NCBI GenBank assembly: GCA_020853455.1
Contig: JADYYV010000192.1
Location: 1-9,070 of the forward strand
Length of the DNA: 9,070 nt
Origin: Alphaproteobacteria bacterium
Lineage (GTDB): Bacteria; Pseudomonadota; Alphaproteobacteria; Micavibrionales; UBA2020
Direction of reading: 5' to 3'
Shown here: positions 4,686 through 9,070 of the stretch, piece after piece
Position numbering within the stretch: position 1 is the first letter of the stretch
Layout of the letters: every line of letters starts with the position of its first letter
The notes under the pieces: generated by a model
Databases searched by the model: none
What the model was told of the DNA's origin: nothing
Seen by the model: the letters and a program-made list of their open reading frames with translations, nothing else
Program-made: the position numbers and the translations under genes

Positions 4686-6509
4686 TTAGCCCGTTTTTTC
4701 CAGACGCTTGCGCAGGTTGGGGTCGAGGATCGCTTTGCGCAGGCGGAGGGTTTTCGGGGTGACTTCGACCAATTCATCGTCGTTGATGAAGGTGATCGCC
4801 TGCTCCAGCGTCAGGATGCGGGGCGGGATCAGCTTGGTGGAGTCGTCAGAGCCCGACGCGCGGACGTTGGTCAGTTTTTTGCCGCGCAGGATGTTGACGG
4901 CCAAATCGTTGTCGCGGTTGTGTTCGCCCACGATCATGCCTTCATACACTTTCGTGCCGGGCATGACCATGATCACGCCGCGTTCTTCCAGTTTCCACAG
5001 GTCGTATTCGGTCGCTTCGCCGGTGTCCATCGCCAGCAGCACGCCGACGCGGCGGCCTTCGACCGCGCCCTTGAACGCGCCATAGCCGTGGAACAGGCGG
5101 TTGATGATGCCCGTGCCGCGCGTGTCGGTCAGGAATTCGCCGTGATAGCCGATGAGGCCGCGGGTGGGGGCGATAAAGGTCATCTTGACTTTACCGGCGC
5201 CCGACGGAGCCATCGACATCATCTCGCCCTTGCGGATCGCCATTTTCTGGACGACCGTGCCGGAATGTTCCTGATCGACGTCGATCACGACTTCTTCATA
5301 GGGCTCCAGCTTTTCGCCGGTTTCTTCGTCGGTTTTATACAGCACGCGCGGGCGGCCGATCATCAGCTCGAAGCCTTCGCGGCGCATGGTTTCGATCAGG
5401 ACCGACATCTGCAATTCGCCGCGGCCGAACACTTCGAAGGTATCCGACGTCTGGCCGTCGAGGACTTTCATCGCGACGTTGCTTTCCGCTTCCTTGAACA
5501 GGCGCTCGCGGATCATGCGGGAGGTGACTTTGGTGCCTTCGGTGCCCGCGAACGGGCCGTTGTTGACGGCGAAGGACATGGAAATGGTGGGCGGGTCGAT
5601 CGGAATAGCCGGCAGGGCTTCGGTCACCGACGGTTCGCAAACCGTGTTCGTGACGGAGGTCGCCTGCGTCATGCCGGCCAGCGAAATGATGTCGCCCGCA
5701 TGCGCTTCTTCCAGCGGCTCGCGCTCGATGCCGCGGAAGGCCAAAATCTTGGTCGCGCGGAAGTTTTCGACCGCGCTGCTGTCGATCGACAGCGATTTCA
5801 GCGCCTGGTTGGTTTTGACCGAACCCGTGGTGATGCGGCCGGTGACGACGCGGCCCAGATAGGGGTTGCTTTCGATCATGGTGACCAGCATCGAGAAGGG
5901 CTTGTTTTCCTCCACCTTCGGCGCGGGCACGTATTCGCAGATCAGGTCGAACAGGGGTGCCAGGTCTTTTTGCTCGCCGCCCAGCGTTTTGGACGCCCAG
6001 CCCTGACGGCCGGAAGCGTAGAGGATGGGGAAGTCGAGCTGTTCGTCCGTTGCTTCCAGCGCCACGAAAAGGTCGAACACTTCTTCATGCACTTCGTCGG
6101 GGCGCGCATCGGGGCGGTCGACCTTGTTGATGACGACGATCGGCTTCAGGCCCAGTTTCAGCGCCTTGCCGGACACGAATTTGGTCTGGGGCAGCGCGCC
6201 TTCGGCCGCGTCCACCAGAATAACGACGCCATCGACCATGGAAAGGATGCGTTCGACTTCGCCGCCGAAATCCGCGTGGCCGGGGGTGTCCACGATATTG
6301 ATGCGGGTGTCTTTCCACATCAGCGAGGTGACCTTCGCCAAAATCGTGATGCCGCGCTCTTTTTCGAGGTCGTTGGAGTCCATGACGCGCTCGGCAACTT
6401 TTTCGTTGGCGCGGAACTGGCCCGACTGGCGGAGCAGGACGTCAACGAGGGTGGTTTTCCCGTGGTCGACGTGTGCGATGATGGCAATGTTACGAAGCTT
6501 GTTGGTCAT
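4686..6509 (-). CDS. typA: Ribosome-associated translational GTPase TypA/BipA
   Basis: This encodes 607 residues, the normal length for TypA. The G domain shows all five motifs: AHVDHGKT (12-19), the switch I RGITI (52-56), DTPGHADF (74-81), NKVD (128-131) and YASGRQG (164-170). Beyond it come the EF-G-like beta barrel, the domain III/V region with GRGELQMSVLIETMRREGFE and the TypA-specific C-terminal domain ending LRLRKAILDPNLRKRLEKTG. TypA binds the 70S ribosome in the EF-G site and supports ribosome assembly and growth under cold or other stress; ppGpp binding is reported for the family. The start is conserved (MTNKLRNIAIIAHVDHGK), with AGGGCGGA about 5 bases upstream. It is a single-gene unit, divergent from the exported HExxH protein and convergent with the alarmone hydrolase gene. 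Confidence 0.97.
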   Translation of the reverse strand: MTNKLRNIAIIAHVDHGKTTLVDVLLRQSGQFRANEKVAERVMDSNDLEKERGITILAKVTSLMWKDTRINIVDTPGHADFGGEVERILSMVDGVVILVDAAEGALPQTKFVSGKALKLGLKPIVVINKVDRPDARPDEVHEEVFDLFVALEATDEQLDFPILYASGRQGWASKTLGGEQKDLAPLFDLICEYVPAPKVEENKPFSMLVTMIESNPYLGRVVTGRITTGSVKTNQALKSLSIDSSAVENFRATKILAFRGIEREPLEEAHAGDIISLAGMTQATSVTNTVCEPSVTEALPAIPIDPPTISMSFAVNNGPFAGTEGTKVTSRMIRERLFKEAESNVAMKVLDGQTSDTFEVFGRGELQMSVLIETMRREGFELMIGRPRVLYKTDEETGEKLEPYEEVVIDVDQEHSGTVVQKMAIRKGEMMSMAPSGAGKVKMTFIAPTRGLIGYHGEFLTDTRGTGIINRLFHGYGAFKGAVEGRRVGVLLAMDTGEATEYDLWKLEERGVIMVMPGTKVYEGMIVGEHNRDNDLAVNILRGKKLTNVRASGSDDSTKLIPPRILTLEQAITFINDDELVEVTPKTLRLRKAILDPNLRKRLEKTG

Positions 6510-6562
6510 ATTTTTCCGCCCTGAATCGGTTTGAATCGTTTATTCTTGTTTTGTTGCGCTGC

Positions 6563-6590
6563 ATCCTATTGAAAAATCGTTATTTTTCAA
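6563..6590 (-). promoter_or_regulatory. Candidate typA promoter
   Basis: On the - strand, TTGAAA (complement of 6585-6590) and TAGGAT (complement of 6563-6568) are 16 bases apart, matching consensus at 5 of 6 and 4 of 6 positions. The transcript would start near 6556, with a leader of about 47 bases. The spacer is largely the AT-rich palindrome described separately. Confidence 0.4.
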
Positions 6591-6592
6591 TA
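6567..6592. repeat. AT-rich 11-bp inverted repeat in the typA promoter
   Basis: TATTGAAAAAT (6567-6577) and ATTTTTCAATA (6582-6592) are perfect inverted repeats with a CGTT spacer. The repeat lies across the spacer of the candidate typA promoter, where a bound repressor would block the polymerase. An RNA hairpin of this composition would be weak, so a DNA operator is the better reading. Confidence 0.5.
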
Positions 6593-6720
6593 TGTTTTTG
6601 GTCAAGCGTTCGACATAATACACGAATCCTTAATTATGTATAGTATAATATAGGCTCGGATGATTCCTTTCGAAGTTTCAGGCGGTTATAAAGCGCCTTT
6701 TTATTTAATGACCGGAAGCG
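6593..6720. promoter_or_regulatory. Leader and promoter region of the exported HExxH protein
   Basis: The stretch contains TATAAT at 6644-6649 in an AT-rich block (about 6615-6652), the likeliest -10 for the + strand gene, but no convincing -35 stands 16-18 bases upstream. Closer to the gene, AGGCG (6680-6684) and CGCCT (6694-6698) form a short stem followed by TTTTTATTT, terminator- or attenuator-like, 15 bases before the start codon. No gene is seen. Confidence 0.35.
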
Positions 6721-8316
6721 ATGGCGAAAAACGACAACAAAGAGCCGCATAAAAAAGGCCAGCTGAGCGCGATATGGCGCAAATTCGCCGCTTCCACGGC
6801 GCTTGCGACCGTGCTGCTGGGCGGCATCACGCCCGCCGCGGCGCAGAACGGCCCGCCACAGCCGCCCGGCGGCACAGGCGCGGCGGTTGTCGATCAGGCA
6901 CCGCCCGACCTGCGCGAGATGGAATACCGCATGGAGGTCCGCATGGCGCTGATCAACGGCGCGCGCGACGATTTCATGGCATCCAGAATCCATACCGGCG
7001 ACGCCTATTCGCGCGACCTGAACCTGCTGGGCGACCGCCTGACGCTCAGCCTGCAGCATATGCAGGGGCTGCATGACCGCGTTGTGCTGCTCGACCCCGC
7101 CCGTTTCGACGCCGGCACGGCGCTGGGGCTGCCCGCCACCGCCATCGTGCAGATGATGCTGGGCGAGCAGAATGTGCAGATGGATCCCGCCCGCGCCCGC
7201 ATCGTGGCGGGCAGCATGGCCAGCTTTTTCCAGTTCAGCTTCGGCCTTGTCAAAACCCAGAGCCCTTCCGCCTTCGTCAATATGACGGGTGCGGCGGGCG
7301 AAGCCTGCGTGATCGTGCCGTCATCGGCGCATGCGCTGCCTTTTGACCTGCCCGGCGCGACGTTCCAGCAGAAAGTCGCCTTTGTGAACACGCATGAATC
7401 CTGGCACTGCCTCGACAGCCGCTACCCCATGCACGGGTTTGACGAGGAAGCCGTGGAAAAGGAAATGAAGAAGCCCAACGCCGCCCGCAACAACGCGACG
7501 GTGCGGGAATTTATCGCGATACGATATAATAAGGAGTCGCTGGCGGATGTCGGCGCGGCGGGCGACCTGATCCGCACCGGCAAGGCCGGCCTTGAGATCA
7601 TCGACGCGGTATCCAACTGGCGGAAACGCGAACTGGGCGATGTGCTGCATTTTTCGCCCCCTGTGCTGGCGGAGCTGAAAAGCCGCATCGTCAAAATGGG
7701 CCTGCCCGCCTTCCGCGCCCTGAACGATACGCAGGCGCAGGCGCTTTATTTCTCCGTCATGGACGCCAAGGAGCTGACCGGGCCCATCGTGGGCTATACC
7801 GTGATGCTGGAGGATGCCAAGCCCCCCGCGCAAAAACGGGCATTGGGCATTCTGGCGGGTCAGGACCCCGATTTCATCCGCGCGCAGGAATTCCGCCGCG
7901 TCTATGTCGCAGCCGAACAGGCCGCCCGGCACGCCCCCAAGGGTACCGCGCCCCTGACCGACAAGGAAAAGGCCGGCATGGCCAGGGTGCGCGCCTGGAA
8001 CGCCAGCGCGATGCTGCAGGAACGCGCCTTCGCGCTTTACGGCAAGATCACCCCCCAGACCATGATCGGCGCCTATGGCGCGCTGCAGACCGCCCTGATG
8101 GACGGCATCAAGGCCCAGCCCGACAACGCCGCCCTGCCCGTCCTGATGACCAAGCTGCAGCAGACATATCTTAACGATGTGCGCCGCATCGATTACGTGG
8201 CGGCAAATGCGCGGCACGGCGTGGATATCGCGGCGGTGGAGCCGTCGCTGAAGAACATTCCGAAGCCGACAACCGTGCTACCGCTCCGCCAGCCGCAGCC
8301 CAAACCGGCGTGGTGA
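6721..8316 (+). CDS. Exported HExxH protein, putative zinc metallopeptidase
   Basis: This encodes 531 residues. A basic n-region (KNDNKEPHKKGQ...WRKF), a hydrophobic core (AASTALATVLLGG) and an AAA-Q cleavage site near residue 41 form a signal peptide, so the mature protein should be periplasmic or secreted. A Pro/Gly-rich spacer follows. The key element is FVNTHESWHCLD (221-232): H225-E226-x-x-H229 is a zincin motif. YNKESLADVGAAGDL (269-283) resembles the downstream glutamate region of gluzincins, making E272 a candidate third ligand. Only two cysteines are seen, C196 and C230 (next to the motif), which may form a disulfide. The rest is mostly helical and ends in a Pro-rich tail. I do not recognise a named family, so protease activity is inferred from the motif. 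GGAAG lies only 2 bases before the ATG, a tight spacing, but an upstream ATG at 6708 is out of frame. No clear partner gene is adjacent. Confidence 0.85.
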   Translation: MAKNDNKEPHKKGQLSAIWRKFAASTALATVLLGGITPAAAQNGPPQPPGGTGAAVVDQAPPDLREMEYRMEVRMALINGARDDFMASRIHTGDAYSRDLNLLGDRLTLSLQHMQGLHDRVVLLDPARFDAGTALGLPATAIVQMMLGEQNVQMDPARARIVAGSMASFFQFSFGLVKTQSPSAFVNMTGAAGEACVIVPSSAHALPFDLPGATFQQKVAFVNTHESWHCLDSRYPMHGFDEEAVEKEMKKPNAARNNATVREFIAIRYNKESLADVGAAGDLIRTGKAGLEIIDAVSNWRKRELGDVLHFSPPVLAELKSRIVKMGLPAFRALNDTQAQALYFSVMDAKELTGPIVGYTVMLEDAKPPAQKRALGILAGQDPDFIRAQEFRRVYVAAEQAARHAPKGTAPLTDKEKAGMARVRAWNASAMLQERAFALYGKITPQTMIGAYGALQTALMDGIKAQPDNAALPVLMTKLQQTYLNDVRRIDYVAANARHGVDIAAVEPSLKNIPKPTTVLPLRQPQPKPAW

Positions 8317-8392
8317 AACGCGCCCGAGCCGCATCGTGAATATTTTGTAACGCGATGTGACCGGCGCAAGCCCCCTGAATTTTCAAATTTTC

Positions 8393-8420
8393 TTTACATT
8401 GAATCGAATCAACTTATAAC
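8393..8420 (+). promoter_or_regulatory. Sigma-70-like promoter for the decarboxylase gene
   Basis: TTTACA (8393-8398) and TATAAC (8415-8420) are 16 bases apart, each matching 5 of 6 consensus positions. Transcription from about 8427 would give a leader of nearly 70 bases containing a stem-loop and mini-ORFs. Confidence 0.6.
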
Positions 8421-8433
8421 CTTAATTATGAGG

Positions 8434-8458
8434 GCACGGCAGCGAACGATTCGCGTGC
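8434..8458 (+). promoter_or_regulatory. Stem-loop in the decarboxylase leader
   Basis: GCAC (8434-8437) pairs with GTGC (8455-8458) and GCGAA (8442-8446) with TTCGC (8450-8454). The result is a stem with a one-sided GGCA bulge and a CGA loop, close to the 5' end of the predicted transcript. Ornithine decarboxylase genes in alphaproteobacteria can carry the speF leader RNA, but I cannot show that this is that motif. Confidence 0.4.
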
Positions 8459-8495
8459 GGTTATCTCATGACAGCCCGCAGGAGGGTTTCATGAA

Positions 8496-9070
8496 ATGGA
8501 AAAATACGACGGCCCCGAAGACGTAGTCCGCCAGCGACGCCCCAACATTCCCGTTACCTGTTTCCGCCCCGCCGCCTTGCAGACCTCTGCCAAGTGGTTC
8601 CTCGACAATTTCCCGGGTCATGTGCTGTACGCCGTCAAGGCAAACCCCGCCAAATACGTGCTGGCCGGTTTGCGCGATGCGGGCATCCGCCATTTCGACG
8701 CGGCGTCCATCCCCGAAATCCAGCTGGTGAACGAAATCGCTCCCGGCTCCCATATCGCCTTCATGCACCCGGTCAAAAGCCGCCATGCGATCGAACAGGC
8801 GTATTTCGATTTCGGCGTGCGCGATTTCTCCTTTGACTCGGTCGAGGAGCTGGAAAAGATCGTCGCCTGCACCGGCAAGTCGAAAGACCTCGGCCTGTAC
8901 CTGCGTCTGGCCGTCCCCAACACCTCGTCGGAGCTGCCGCTTGCGGGCAAATTCGGCTGCCTGCCGGAAAAAGCGCCTGAAGTGTTGAAAATGGCGCGCA
9001 AGCTGTCCCGTAAACTGGGCATCTGCTTCCATGTGGGATCCCAGACCATGGACCCCGCCGCCTATGTCGC
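8496..9070 (+). CDS. Fold-type III PLP decarboxylase (ornithine/lysine decarboxylase type), 5' part
   Basis: The first 191 codons are present; the gene runs off the window. It belongs to the alanine-racemase-fold decarboxylases that make putrescine or cadaverine, feeding polyamine synthesis in the cytoplasm. Visible motifs are YAVKANP (45-51, with K48 as the PLP Schiff-base lysine), FDAASIPEI (67-75), HPVKSRHAI (91-99) with FGVRDFSFDS (106-115), LRLAVP (136-141), KFGC (152-155) and HVGSQ (179-183, the His that stacks on PLP). The substrate-specificity region lies beyond the window, so ornithine versus lysine or a carboxy-polyamine is open. In eukaryotic-type ODCs the lysine sits near residue 69; here it is at 48, so the N-terminus is short. 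ATG 8496 is used because it is the only early ATG in frame. AGGAGG (8480-8485) is 10 bases before it, but only 5 bases before an out-of-frame ATG at 8491. Confidence 0.9.
   Translation, partial: MEKYDGPEDVVRQRRPNIPVTCFRPAALQTSAKWFLDNFPGHVLYAVKANPAKYVLAGLRDAGIRHFDAASIPEIQLVNEIAPGSHIAFMHPVKSRHAIEQAYFDFGVRDFSFDSVEELEKIVACTGKSKDLGLYLRLAVPNTSSELPLAGKFGCLPEKAPEVLKMARKLSRKLGICFHVGSQTMDPAAYV

Noticed and set aside
4604..4777. - strand frame encoding VVIPAFAGMT near the typA stop
   Set aside because: That peptide is the usual translation of REP-like CATCCCCGC palindromes and not a protein-coding signal.
4920..6524. A 534-codon + strand open frame opposite typA
   Set aside because: It is the antisense shadow of a certain typA gene; its protein is rich in Asp, His, Arg and Gly as expected for complementary GC-rich codons and matches no family.
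7321..8217. A 298-codon - strand frame inside the HExxH gene
   Set aside because: It is antisense shadow coding with no ribosome site or recognisable motif.
8328..8365. Hairpin GCCG-CATCG / CGATG-CGGC after the HExxH gene as a terminator
   Set aside because: The loop is 16 bases, the stem is interrupted by a bulge and there is no T-tract; I see no convincing terminator for this gene.

Overview
The window reads as ordinary chromosomal DNA from a GC-rich alphaproteobacterium. This is inferred from strong G/C preference at third codon positions, an EcfG-type stress promoter motif, and the style of the GNAT, rhodanese and small-alarmone-hydrolase proteins. A Rhodospirillales- or Micavibrio-like lineage is possible but not proven. 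I see no rRNA, tRNA, CRISPR array, transposase or phage gene.

Layout. 1-1927 (+): the tail of an unrecognised protein, a DUF1826-like protein, a GNAT acetyltransferase, and a small gene whose start codon is separated from its body by a C8 tract and a CCC-TGA frameshift site. 1964-2815 (-): a secreted His/Met-rich protein with two copies of an HxHP-containing domain, sharing a terminator-like hairpin with the small gene. 2816-3065: divergent AT-rich regulatory region. 3066-3907 (+): a 55-residue protein built on five Gly-Ser-Cys units, a strong terminator, then a rhodanese protein behind an EcfG-like promoter and a long palindrome, with its own terminator. 4033-4584 (+): a Mesh1-type (p)ppGpp hydrolase. 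4593-4665: a REP-like palindrome and a bidirectional terminator. 4686-6509 (-): typA/bipA. 6510-6720: divergent regulatory region with an AT-rich palindrome. 6721-8316 (+): an exported protein with an HExxH motif, probably a zinc metallopeptidase. 8317-8495: promoter and structured leader. 8496-end (+): the 5' two-fifths or so of a fold-type III PLP decarboxylase (ornithine/lysine decarboxylase type), cut by the window edge.

How the genes may work together. The 1964-3907 block holds a periplasmic putative metal-binding protein, a cysteine-repeat microprotein and a rhodanese, which suggests metal or thiol stress handling; this is inference. The alarmone hydrolase, the ribosome-associated GTPase TypA and the EcfG-like promoter are all linked to stress or growth control, but each appears to be its own transcription unit.

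The items most worth a second look are the +1 frameshift architecture at 1639-1662, the GSC-repeat microprotein at 3066-3233, the exported HExxH protein at 6721-8316, and the chained mini-ORFs in the decarboxylase leader at 8427-8526.
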